A DNA stretch of 34,168 bases from Clostridia bacterium (GCA_012800195.1 JAAZJU010000042.1:1-34168); one strand, 5' to 3'; shown: positions 1 through 8,949, counted from the stretch's first letter. The notes: generated by a model from the sequence alone, not told the origin. Program-made: numbers and translations.

Positions 1-7
1 AAGGAAA

Positions 8-1105
8 GTGAAAATAGGAATAGTAGGATTACCTAATGTAGGGAAAAGCACCCTTTTTAATGCTATAACCCAGGCAGGTGCGGAATCAGCCAATTACCCC
101 TTTTGTACTATCGAACCCAATGTGGGGGTGGTTGCCGTTCCCGACGAAAGATTAGAAAGATTAGCTACCATATATGACTCAAAGAAAATTGTCCCTACCA
201 CCATAGAATTTTATGATATAGCAGGTCTTGTTAAAGGAGCCAGTAAAGGTGAAGGCCTAGGCAATAAGTTTCTTTCTCATATTCGGGAAGTTGAAGCCAT
301 AGCCCATGTGGTTAGATGTTTTGAAAATGATGAAGTAATCCATGTGGACGGTGGTGTGAATCCCCTGAGGGATGTAGAGACCATAAATATGGAACTTATG
401 TTCTCAGATCTGGAAATCTTAGAAAGAAGATATCAAAAACACCATAAAGCTGCTAAACATGATAAATCTTTGGCCTTAGAAGTGGCAGTTATTGAAAAAG
501 CCCTTAAGGTCTTGGAAGAAGGGAAATCAGTTAGAACCTTGGATTTATCCGATGATGAAAAGGATATCCTTAAATCTTTTAACCTTTTAAGCTTCAAGCC
601 TGTTATTTATGTTACCAATGTGTCCGAGGATGATCTTCTTGATGATGGTAATTCTAATCCCCATGTTGCTAAGATAAGGGAGTTTGCAAAAACCGAAGAC
701 GCAGAAGTAATTGTGGTCAGTGCCCAAATCGAAGAAGAAATAGCTCAATTGGAACCTGATGAAAAAAAGGAATTTCTTAAGGATTTGGGTTTAGAGGAAT
801 CTGGTCTTGATAAATTAATTAAAGCAAGTTACAAACTCCTAGGTCTTATTAGCTTTTTGACAGCAGGACCTATGGAAACAAGAGCATGGACCATCAAAAG
901 AGATACTCCCGCACCTCAAGCCGCTGGAAAAATCCATTCTGATATGGAAAGAGGCTTTATTAGGGCGGAAGTAATAGCCTATGACGATTTAATAGCTCAT
1001 GGTGGTAACCTAGCTTCTGCTCGAGAAAAAGGGCTAGTACGAATTGAAGGAAAAGATTACTTGATGAAAGATGGAGATGTAGTTCTCTTTAGATTTAATG
1101 TCTAA
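8..1105 (+). CDS. ychF: Redox-regulated ATPase / GTP-binding protein YchF (GTG start at window edge)
   Basis: 365 aa with G1 motif GLPNVGKSTLFNAIT, NYPFCTIEPNVG, and C-terminal TGS-like end GKDYLMKDGDVVLFRFNV typical of YchF/OLA1. Confidence 0.97.
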   Translation: MKIGIVGLPNVGKSTLFNAITQAGAESANYPFCTIEPNVGVVAVPDERLERLATIYDSKKIVPTTIEFYDIAGLVKGASKGEGLGNKFLSHIREVEAIAHVVRCFENDEVIHVDGGVNPLRDVETINMELMFSDLEILERRYQKHHKAAKHDKSLALEVAVIEKALKVLEEGKSVRTLDLSDDEKDILKSFNLLSFKPVIYVTNVSEDDLLDDGNSNPHVAKIREFAKTEDAEVIVVSAQIEEEIAQLEPDEKKEFLKDLGLEESGLDKLIKASYKLLGLISFLTAGPMETRAWTIKRDTPAPQAAGKIHSDMERGFIRAEVIAYDDLIAHGGNLASAREKGLVRIEGKDYLMKDGDVVLFRFNV

Positions 1106-1115
1106 TAATTAACGA

Positions 1116-1150
1116 AAAAAATCCCCAGATAACTTCTACTGGGGATTTTT
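1116..1150. terminator. Bidirectional intrinsic terminator between convergent ychF and MFS gene
   Basis: aaaaatccccag...ctggggattttt inverted repeat with A/T tracts on both sides. Confidence 0.85.
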
Positions 1151-1160
1151 CTATATACAA

Positions 1161-2378
1161 TTAGTTCTTTACTGGCTTTAATATAAAACCTAAAAATGCA
1201 GCAATAAAACAGAAAGTAGCAGCTACAAAAAATGCAGTTTGATAACCACCAGTGGCATCAAGGATATTAGCAGCAAGGATTGGTCCTGCTACTCCTCCTA
1301 CACCCCAAGCGGAGAACAATACACCATAGTTTAAACCAAAATTTTTAATTCCATAGAAGGTGGCCACTGTAGAAGGATAAACAGCAAGCATGGCACCATA
1401 ACCAAAAGTTACCGCCGCTGCACCTAATAGAATTGTAAGAAAACCTGTAAATTTGGAGAACAACAACAGAGATGTACCTTGAGCTAAATAGAGAATCATC
1501 ATTGTTTTGCCTCCACCAATTTTATCAGACATAACTCCAGCCACAGGACGACCCATAGCATTGGCAATAGAGGCTAGAGAAACAATTGTTGCTCCAAAGG
1601 CCGCTCCAGATTGTAAGTCAGATATGGTTTTTAAGTGACCTATAATCATCAAACCTGCCATCGCACCAGCAATAAACATAATCCATAATTGCCAGAACTG
1701 AGGAGTTCTAATCATTTCCTTCCAGGTGTAATCCCTGGCAGGAGCCGCTGCTGCTGAACCAGGGGCTGCAGCTACAGGTTTCTCTGGATTATTTACCACT
1801 TGAGCTAGAAGAACTACAATTATACCAAAAGCTATACCTAGAACTCTAAAAGTATTAAATATGCCCATAGAATTTATTAGGGCTGTTGTTAAAGGAGCAA
1901 TATATAAGGGCGCTAATCCAAAACCACCAACAACAATACCTGTGATAAAACCTTTCTTACTGGGAGAAAACCATTTAACAGCTGCTGGAGTAGTGGCAGA
2001 ATAACCTAATCCAATACCAGATCCCCCTAATACACCAAAAGCAATAACCAAACCTGGTACTGTTGGTACAAAGCTTGCTAGAATAAGACCTGAACCAACC
2101 AAAATACCTGCTAATGTTATAACCTTTCTAGGACCTAATTTATCCTGTAGACGACCTCCAGGAATCATTAAAGCAGCGAACATTATAATTGCAACTGTAT
2201 AAGGCAAAGACGCCTCCGTACTACTCCAACCATTAAGAGATCTTAAATTGGCTGAAAAAACACTCCATGCATAAAGTATACCAAAAGCTAAGTTTATGAC
2301 TACTCCTGCTAATACTACTAACCAACCTCTATTTAAATTCTGCAAATTTAATACACCCCCGCTTTTTAAATAGCTCAA
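1161..2378 (-). CDS. OFA-type (oxalate/formate antiporter family) MFS transporter; true start possibly TTG at 2345 (MQNLNRGWLVV) behind a GGGGGTG SD
   Basis: 405 aa, 12-TM MFS pattern, RGWLVVLAGVVINLAFGILYAWSVF N-terminus characteristic of OFA family. Confidence 0.88.
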   Translation of the reverse strand: MSYLKSGGVLNLQNLNRGWLVVLAGVVINLAFGILYAWSVFSANLRSLNGWSSTEASLPYTVAIIMFAALMIPGGRLQDKLGPRKVITLAGILVGSGLILASFVPTVPGLVIAFGVLGGSGIGLGYSATTPAAVKWFSPSKKGFITGIVVGGFGLAPLYIAPLTTALINSMGIFNTFRVLGIAFGIIVVLLAQVVNNPEKPVAAAPGSAAAAPARDYTWKEMIRTPQFWQLWIMFIAGAMAGLMIIGHLKTISDLQSGAAFGATIVSLASIANAMGRPVAGVMSDKIGGGKTMMILYLAQGTSLLLFSKFTGFLTILLGAAAVTFGYGAMLAVYPSTVATFYGIKNFGLNYGVLFSAWGVGGVAGPILAANILDATGGYQTAFFVAATFCFIAAFLGFILKPVKN

Positions 2379-2532
2379 AAACTTGTATTATACCATTTAC
2401 TTTTTTCAATCCTAATTTTTAGCTAGCTCTCTACCCTCCACTTTAGCTGGTTAGCTAGATTAGTGGAATGTTATGCCAAGTTTTAGAAAATTCTTGAAAT
2501 TCCTCCCCTCCTTATTTTAAATTTTCAAAAAA

Positions 2533-2563
2533 ACTGAATCTACTAATAATTCTATAGATTCAG
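2533..2563 (-). terminator. Hairpin plus T-tract in the presumed leader of the MFS gene (possible attenuator)
   Basis: perfect 9-bp stem ctgaatcta / tagattcag; on the minus strand followed by TTTTTTTG. Confidence 0.5.
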
Positions 2564-2658
2564 AAAAAAATTGTGTAAGCCCCTACATTCTATCATCCCT
2601 TTACCCTCTTTTTCAATATATTAAACTAAAAAGATTAAAATCTTCTCGGATCCATAAT

Positions 2659-2693
2659 AAAACTCCTCTAGCATTAAACGCTAGAGGAGTTTT
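2659..2693 (-). terminator. Intrinsic terminator downstream of 2723..3148
   Basis: 14-bp perfect stem aaaactcctctagc / gctagaggagtttt. Confidence 0.85.
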
Positions 2694-2722
2694 ATTATTT
2701 AATTGTAAATTCTATTGCCCTA

Positions 2723-3148
2723 TTATTTATAAGAGAAGAAATTGGTAGGATAATGTTCCAACATAAGCTTATAACCTAAAAACAACTCTATAACGCCTAC
2801 AACAAGAAAAAAGGGCTGCAACCAACTTACTAACCCAATCCAATATACTTGGGCTACAATCCAAATAATTAAAGCGCTTCCAAGTATCATACCCAGATTG
2901 GAAGCATACTTCTGTTTTCTAAAAGAAAAAATAGCACCTATCAGATTTCCTATACCATTTATACTAAGGAGATATAGGCCTGGGATAAAGAAATTGATAA
3001 AGGGGGAATTCTTTAATAAATCCGTTGCCATCCCTAAACCTTTTCCAGAGGGATCAAGCAGAAAGCTAATACCTGCAGGAATTGCGCCTAGGCTTATAAA
3101 TAATTGTAGAATACCCAATCCCATAAAGAACCTTTTGTTGTTAAGCAT
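2723..3148 (-). CDS. Hypothetical integral membrane protein (about 4 TM)
   Basis: 141 aa hydrophobic ORF with SD aggagag upstream; terminator downstream. Confidence 0.7.
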   Translation of the reverse strand: MLNNKRFFMGLGILQLFISLGAIPAGISFLLDPSGKGLGMATDLLKNSPFINFFIPGLYLLSINGIGNLIGAIFSFRKQKYASNLGMILGSALIIWIVAQVYWIGLVSWLQPFFLVVGVIELFLGYKLMLEHYPTNFFSYK

Positions 3149-3253
3149 TAATTTCCTCTCCTAATATTATATTTTAAAATTTTCAAACCAATTAGCACTA
3201 TCCATTAAAGTATACAACAATAATAATTCTTCTACCTGGATATGAAATATAAT

Positions 3254-3280
3254 TGGAACATTTTTCATACATTTGGCGTC
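3254..3280 (+). promoter_or_regulatory. Putative ECF-sigma-type promoter for the SIMPL gene
   Basis: tGGAACaTTTTT - 17 nt - CGTC resembles TGAAAC/CGTC ECF consensus; 47 bp upstream of ATG 3327. Confidence 0.5.
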
Positions 3281-3361
3281 AAACCTAAAGAGAAGAATGA
3301 AAATTATTTTAAGGAGTGTTTTTAAAATGAAAAAAAATTATTTTCTCTAACATTAGTAATT

Positions 3362-4030
3362 ATGCTTTTATTCCTAATACCAAGTTCAGTATTAGCCAAT
3401 GAATTAGGTCTTTCTGTGGTAGAAACTGATGCTGTAGGAATAATTGAAGTTGAACCTGATATTTGTTATATCAATCTTAATGTAATAACAGAGGCAACAA
3501 GTAGCACTTTATCCCAACAACAAAATGCTGGAGCTGTAAACAAGGTTATGCAAAGCATGATTAATAATGGTATCCAAAAGAAAGATATTACTACCGGACG
3601 CTTCTCTACTTACAATTATAAGGAAAAAGAAAGCTCGGCCATAAAATATATAACAAATTCAAGTATGAAAATTACTGTTAAAGATTTGGATAAGGTAGGT
3701 CTTCTCTTAACTGAATTAGCCAAATTTAAAGATGTTAATATCAGTAATGTAGGATATGATGTTGCCGATGTTGCTAAATATAAGCAAGCAGCAATCAATC
3801 AAGCAATTAAAGAAGCTAGAGAAAATATAGAGATGACAGCAAAATCTTTAGGAATGACTTTGGACAAAGTTCAAAGAGTAAGAATTTCTTTTCATCATTC
3901 ATCCAGCGTTATTCCTATTTACGCAGTAAAAGGAGAAGCTATGATGGAGAATTTAGCTACTCCCCAACCTCAGAATCCTGAAAATATTAGAATCAGTGCT
4001 AGCGTTCACTTGGAATATTCTATAAAGTAA
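3362..4030 (+). CDS. SIMPL (DUF541) domain secreted protein; apparent native start ATG at 3327 is out of frame by one base in an A8 tract
   Basis: SIMPL-like VVETDAVGIIEVEPDICYINLNVITEA; SD aaggag at 3311 precedes ATG 3327 followed by 8 A; adding one A would give MKKKLFSLTLVIMLLFLIPSSVLA signal peptide. Confidence 0.8.
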   Translation: MLLFLIPSSVLANELGLSVVETDAVGIIEVEPDICYINLNVITEATSSTLSQQQNAGAVNKVMQSMINNGIQKKDITTGRFSTYNYKEKESSAIKYITNSSMKITVKDLDKVGLLLTELAKFKDVNISNVGYDVADVAKYKQAAINQAIKEARENIEMTAKSLGMTLDKVQRVRISFHHSSSVIPIYAVKGEAMMENLATPQPQNPENIRISASVHLEYSIK

Positions 4031-4033
4031 TGT

Positions 4034-4062
4034 GAAACCCGCTCTTTTTAAGAGCGGGTTTC
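4034..4062 (+). terminator. Intrinsic terminator of SIMPL gene
   Basis: gaaacccgctct / agagcgggtttc stem. Confidence 0.85.
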
Positions 4063-4082
4063 TATCTAAAAAAAGGCTATAT

Positions 4083-4448
4083 TCAACTAATTAAGGCTTT
4101 ATTAATAGCATTAATTACTTCATCTTTTTTAAATGGCTTAATGATAAAGTCTAATGCTTCTTCTAATGCTTCTTCTATCATAGATTGTTGTCCCATTGCA
4201 GAACACATTATAACCTTTGCCATGGGGTCAAATATTTTAATTCTCCTTAAACCTTCAAGTCCAGTCACATTGTTCATAGTAATATCCATGATAACCAACT
4301 CTGGTTTTAGCTGTGCATATTTTGTTAATGCTTCATTCCCATCACTAGCTTCACCAATTACTATATGACCAGCTTGTCTAATAATACTGCCAATTACTTT
4401 TCGCATAAAAGAAGAATCATCAACTATTAATATTTTTGCCATAGTCAT
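4083..4448 (-). CDS. CheY-like single-domain response regulator (likely start MAKILIVDD at 4442)
   Basis: 121 aa receiver: ILIVDDSSFMRKVI, VIMDITM, CSAMGQ, FIIKPFKKDEV. Confidence 0.92.
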   Translation of the reverse strand: MTMAKILIVDDSSFMRKVIGSIIRQAGHIVIGEASDGNEALTKYAQLKPELVIMDITMNNVTGLEGLRRIKIFDPMAKVIMCSAMGQQSMIEEALEEALDFIIKPFKKDEVINAINKALIS

Positions 4449-4462
4449 AGCATCCTTTCTAA

Positions 4463-5149
4463 TTAGAGAATATTAAACATCTTCATACCAATAATTATAA
4501 TGGCACTATCCGCTAGGATATGCACCAACCATGAATTGACAATATTACTGGTTTTACTATTCAGCCAATTCAAAATAACTCCTATAGTTATCAGTCCCAA
4601 GAGAGCTAGTCCAATAAGTAGAGGATTAAACCATGTCTTAAAAATCACAATATGATAAACTCCGAATAATACTGATGAATAACTATAAGCAAGCTTTTTA
4701 TGTCCCTGATTGTATAGGTTAAGAAAGATAAATCCTCTGAAGAAAAATTCTTCTAAAAACGAATTGCCGAAGGTAATATAAAGCCCCACAAAAAGAAAAT
4801 TAGTTGGAGTTATTTTAGATTTATTTTGGAGCTCTGCCATGATTCCATTAAAATCTATATATTTTCCTAGTAATAAATAGGATACTAGGATTACAGCAAA
4901 GGAAAAGATACCAAAAAACAATCCCAGTTTAAATGTGGAGAAATCAACTTTTTTAAAATTCACAATCTCTTTAATACTAGATTTCTTTGCAAATTTTAAA
5001 TAAATGAAAGGTATAACTGCAAATAAAATCACTTTTGTAACTGTTTTCGATATATAATCAAAACTTAGAACCTGTTCAATTATATAAAGAAGTATACAAG
5101 CTAAAAGAGAGAACACAATTAAATCTCTTTTATTCATGGGCATCCTCAC
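4463..5149 (-). CDS. CPBP-family intramembrane metalloprotease (Abi/CAAX-like)
   Basis: 228 aa polytopic, EEFFFRG motif and later H residues (YHIVIF, HILAD). Confidence 0.85.
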   Translation of the reverse strand: MRMPMNKRDLIVFSLLACILLYIIEQVLSFDYISKTVTKVILFAVIPFIYLKFAKKSSIKEIVNFKKVDFSTFKLGLFFGIFSFAVILVSYLLLGKYIDFNGIMAELQNKSKITPTNFLFVGLYITFGNSFLEEFFFRGFIFLNLYNQGHKKLAYSYSSVLFGVYHIVIFKTWFNPLLIGLALLGLITIGVILNWLNSKTSNIVNSWLVHILADSAIIIIGMKMFNIL

Positions 5150-5226
5150 TTACTCATTTTAAATTTTCCTTAAAGAAAAAGCTATTATATGATACCTCAT
5201 AATAATAGCTGCTGAAACCTTTTCCC

Positions 5227-6813
5227 TTATTCGATTACTATACTTTTTACCAGATTCCGAGGCTGATCAATACTGCAACCTCTAGCTTTAGAAATATAAT
5301 AAGCTAATAACTGTAAAGGAATTACGGTTAAGATGGGAGCTACAAAGTTATTAATTCTTGGAATATATATAACATCATCAGCAATTTTTGCTACCTCTTT
5401 ATCCCCCTCCAGAGCAAGGGCCAAGATTTGAGCACCCCGAGCTTTACATTCTTTAACATTAGCTAAGGTTTTTTCATAGGTACTTTGTTGGACACATAGA
5501 GCAACCATTAGTGTTTCTTCAGTTACTAAGGCTAGTGAACCATGTTTAAATTCTCCTGCCGCATAGCCTTCAGCATGAATATAAGAGGTCTCCTTTAGTT
5601 TTAAGGCTCCTTCTAAGGATATGGGCCAATCAAAACCACGCCCGATAAAGAAAGCATTTTCCTTTTGATAATATTTTTCAGCTATCTTTTGGTATTGAGT
5701 GGCTTCCGCTAATATCTTACTTGCTGTCTCTGGAAGTTTATAAATATTCTCTAGCAGCATATTGGCTTTTTCTTCGCTTATAGATCCTTTAATCTGTCCT
5801 AGGTAAATACCCAATAGGTATTCAGCTAAGAGCATCATTGTAAAGGCTTTGGTGGAAGCTATAGCAATTTCAGGTCCAGACCAAATATATACTCCATAAT
5901 CTGCTTCGCGATTAATGGTACTATTTAAAGTATTGGTAATGGCTAACACACTGGCCCCCTTCTTTTTAGCTTCTCTAAGAGCTACTAAAGTATCCGCTGT
6001 TTCCCCAGATTGGCTTATGACAATAACTAGAGTCTCTTCGTCTACTAAAGGTGCCCGATAACTGAATTCAGAAGCTATTTCTACCTCGACAGGGATGTGT
6101 AAAAGGTTTTCAAAAACCCCTTTACCAATTAAACCAGCATGGTAGGAGGTCCCACAAGCTACAATAGCTATCTTCTTCCAACTCTTAACTATCTCTAGTG
6201 TTAATTCCAACCCTTCAATTTTTACCTTATTATTTTTAATTCTCCCACTAAGATTAGTTTTAAATCCATCTGGTTGTTCATAAATTTCTTTAAGCATAAA
6301 ATGTTCAAACTTGCCTTTATCCATAGTTCCATCCCAAGAAACTTGGAACTCTTCTTTATTTATTACTTCCCCAGTGGGACTCACAATCACGATATTTTCT
6401 GGAGTTAGGATGCAAATTTCTCCATTATTAATTAAGCAACATTTTTTTGTGTAAGAAAGAAGACTCGATAAATCAAAGGCAATAAAATTCTGTTTATCTC
6501 CTAGACCTATCACCAAGGGGTGATTATTACTGGTAGCTACGACTTCAGCTTTACTTGCATTAGTTATGGCAAATCCATAGGATCCCTTGATTTTCCTTTG
6601 AGCCTTTCTGGTAGCTTCAGTCAGGTTACCATTATAAAGATAGTCAATAATATAAGCTACAAGCTCGATGTCTTTTTCCCCATTAAGAGTATATCCTTCT
6701 TCCAGAAGCCAGTCTCTTAATTCTTGTTTGTTTTCAATACTTCCTTTATAAAGAACTTTAAAACCTCGATGTTCAAACTTTTCTAGACCTTTACATTCCA
6801 CTATACCATTCAA
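5227..6813 (-). CDS. glmS: Glutamine--fructose-6-phosphate aminotransferase homologue with degenerate, shortened glutaminase domain
   Basis: 528 aa; intact SIS isomerase domain (ACGTSYHAG, ISQSGETADTL, ASTKAF, LKETSYIHAEGYAAGEFKHG, DQPRNLVKSIVIE); N-terminus MNGIVECKGLEKFEHRGF lacks Cys nucleophile and HTRWATHG; SD aaggagg upstream supports start; glmS ribozyme upstream. Confidence 0.92.
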   Translation of the reverse strand: MNGIVECKGLEKFEHRGFKVLYKGSIENKQELRDWLLEEGYTLNGEKDIELVAYIIDYLYNGNLTEATRKAQRKIKGSYGFAITNASKAEVVATSNNHPLVIGLGDKQNFIAFDLSSLLSYTKKCCLINNGEICILTPENIVIVSPTGEVINKEEFQVSWDGTMDKGKFEHFMLKEIYEQPDGFKTNLSGRIKNNKVKIEGLELTLEIVKSWKKIAIVACGTSYHAGLIGKGVFENLLHIPVEVEIASEFSYRAPLVDEETLVIVISQSGETADTLVALREAKKKGASVLAITNTLNSTINREADYGVYIWSGPEIAIASTKAFTMMLLAEYLLGIYLGQIKGSISEEKANMLLENIYKLPETASKILAEATQYQKIAEKYYQKENAFFIGRGFDWPISLEGALKLKETSYIHAEGYAAGEFKHGSLALVTEETLMVALCVQQSTYEKTLANVKECKARGAQILALALEGDKEVAKIADDVIYIPRINNFVAPILTVIPLQLLAYYISKARGCSIDQPRNLVKSIVIE

Positions 6814-6849
6814 ATTTATTCCTCCTTATGGTACAGCACAACTACATCC

Positions 6850-7014
6850 GGTATCCTTTGTTCTAAAATTACTTTTAGTTTTTGTAATACCTTTTTCGGT
6901 TATGCAGCAACCGGGGAGCATCCGCCGAGTCTTTCGATAAACTCCCTTCCTCGTCAACCCCTTGCCCGTTTACCCGTTTTATCCGCGGGCGCGCGAGCGC
7001 GTGGTCCTGGCGCT
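6850..7014 (-). ncRNA. glmS ribozyme: glmS self-cleaving ribozyme/riboswitch (conserved core about 6897-7014; predicted cleavage between minus-strand A at 7014 and G at 7013)
   Basis: Minus-strand AAGCGCCAGGACC...GGGGTTGACGAGGAAGGGAGTTTATCGAAAGACTCGGCGGATGCTCCCCGGTTGCTGCATAACCG matches conserved glmS ribozyme segments (GCGCC AG, GACGAGG, GUUUAUCGA, UCGGCGGAUGC, P4 CCGGUUGCUGCAUAACCG); directly upstream of a glmS gene. Confidence 0.96.
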
Positions 7015-7162
7015 TATTTTCATATTTCCTTTGTGCTGTTAAAATAATGTATTTTATTTTATTTAATTTGACCCTAAGTGTTCCTACTATTTAAAATTAT
7101 TAAATTAAAATACAATTAATTCTACTATTATGTGCCTAAATTAACAAGTACAGATACTGGAA

Positions 7163-7182
7163 AAGCCGCCCTAAGGCGACTT
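7163..7182 (-). terminator. Intrinsic terminator of pyk
   Basis: minus strand AAGTCGCC TTAG GGCGGCTT TTCC. Confidence 0.6.
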
Positions 7183-7200
7183 CTCTCTGCATCATAAATC

Positions 7201-8949
7201 TTATATAATATTGGCCTTGCCTCGATAAATCAAACCTCTATTCATATCAATAGAAACCAAGGTTCCAGTTTTTAATACTTGGGTAGCATCTTTAACTCCT
7301 ACTACCACTGGAATACCCAAGCTTAGACCAACAATAGCACCATGAGAGGTTAATCCTGCCTCCTCTGTAATGATGGCTGCTACTTTTTCTAGAGCAGGTA
7401 CATAATCTGCATCAGTGTAGGTAGCTACTAGAATTTCTCCTGGTTTAATTTTTTCTTGAGCTTCAAGACCATTTTCGACTACCCTGACTATGCCTGTAAC
7501 ACAACCTTCCCCTATGCTAGTACCTTTAGATAGATATTGTCCTACTACCTCTACCCGCAATAAATTGGTTGTTCCTGGTATACCCACGGGAACCCCTGTA
7601 GTAATGACCACCAAGTCACCATTTTTTATAAGCTTAGCCTCTAAGGAAACTTCAATAGCTTGGTTTACCATTGCATCAGTGCCTTCAACCTTAGGTGCGT
7701 ATAAAGGCACTACTCCCCAAACTAAAAGAAGTCTTCTTTGCACAGCTCTACTAGGTGTCACTGCAATAATTGGTGGTCTGGGACGGTATTTTGAAACCAT
7801 TCTAGAAGTGGATCCTGATTCCGTTGCAGTAATAATCGCTTCGGCCCGAAGATCCTCTGCTGTGGTACAGGTTGCATGGCTAATGGCATCAGGAGTGGTA
7901 GTTCTTACAAATTTCTTACTTCTAGTAATTTCTTCATATTTAATAGCGGTTTCTGCTTTTCTGGCTATTCTATCCATGGTTTTAACTGCTTCTACTGGAT
8001 ATTTTCCTGCAGCTGTTTCACCGGAGAGCATAATGGCATCCGTACCATCTAGAATTGCATTGGCTACATCACTAGCTTCCGCTCGTGTAGGACGGGGATT
8101 TCTAATCATAGAGTCTAACATTTGGGTTGCAGTAATTACTGGTTTACCAACACAATTACATTTTTCAATCAACATTTTTTGTACTAAGGGTACATCCTCA
8201 GCAGGAATTTCTACTCCTAAGTCGCCTCGAGCGATCATTAAACCATCAGTTACCATAATTATATCATCCACATTATTAACGCCCTGCTGATTTTCTATTT
8301 TAGCAATAATATTGATATCAGAATTTAGTTCCTCTAATACTTTTCTGATTTCTAAAGCATCGTTAGCACTTCTGATAAAGGAAGCGGCAATAAAGTCTAA
8401 ACCCTGTTCCACCCCAAACTTAATATCAGAGATATCCTTTTCTGTTAATGCAGGAAGACTAACATTGACCCCAGGAATATTGACCCCTTTGCGGTTGCCC
8501 AACTCCCCACCATTTAAAACTTCACAGAAAACATTTACTCCACTGACCTCTAAAACCTTAAGAGCAATTAGCCCGTCATCTAAAAGAATAATATTGTCTC
8601 TTTGGATATCCTGGGCGAGACCTTTATGGTTTATATGTATTTTATTCTTATTACCGATGATCTCATTGCTAGTTAAAGTAACTTTCTGACCTGGCTCTAA
8701 TAAGATTTTACCCTCTTCCAAAAATCCTGTTCTAATTTCTGGCCCTTGGGTATCTAACATGATGGCAACTTGTTGACCAGTTATCTTTACTGCTTCTCTG
8801 ATATTTTTGATTCTTCTAGCATGTTCATCATGACTACCATGGGAAAAATTTAAACGGGCGACATTCATGCCACTTGTAATTAGTTGACATAATGTCTCCA
8901 CATTTTCACTAGCAGGACCAATTGTACAAACAATCTTTGTCCTTCTCAT
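7201..8949 (-). CDS. pyk: Pyruvate kinase with C-terminal PEP-utilising (phosphohistidine-swivel) extension
   Basis: 582 aa MRRTKIVCTIGPASEN..., MLDTQGPEIRTG, ATQMLDSM; C-terminal EAGLTSHGAIVGLSLGIPVVVGVKDA. Confidence 0.97.
   Translation of the reverse strand: MRRTKIVCTIGPASENVETLCQLITSGMNVARLNFSHGSHDEHARRIKNIREAVKITGQQVAIMLDTQGPEIRTGFLEEGKILLEPGQKVTLTSNEIIGNKNKIHINHKGLAQDIQRDNIILLDDGLIALKVLEVSGVNVFCEVLNGGELGNRKGVNIPGVNVSLPALTEKDISDIKFGVEQGLDFIAASFIRSANDALEIRKVLEELNSDINIIAKIENQQGVNNVDDIIMVTDGLMIARGDLGVEIPAEDVPLVQKMLIEKCNCVGKPVITATQMLDSMIRNPRPTRAEASDVANAILDGTDAIMLSGETAAGKYPVEAVKTMDRIARKAETAIKYEEITRSKKFVRTTTPDAISHATCTTAEDLRAEAIITATESGSTSRMVSKYRPRPPIIAVTPSRAVQRRLLLVWGVVPLYAPKVEGTDAMVNQAIEVSLEAKLIKNGDLVVITTGVPVGIPGTTNLLRVEVVGQYLSKGTSIGEGCVTGIVRVVENGLEAQEKIKPGEILVATYTDADYVPALEKVAAIITEEAGLTSHGAIVGLSLGIPVVVGVKDATQVLKTGTLVSIDMNRGLIYRGKANII

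Noticed and set aside
2898-3164. 88-aa plus-strand ORF
   Set aside because: Antisense to the 141-aa membrane protein, with no SD and no recognisable domain.
6900-7020. GC-rich patch that first looks like foreign DNA
   Set aside because: Explained by the glmS ribozyme on the minus strand.
7490-8689. Long plus-strand ORFs (266 aa and 125 aa) antisense to pyk
   Set aside because: They mirror the codon structure of a confidently identified pyruvate kinase and have low-complexity Ser/Thr/Ile-rich translations with no family features.
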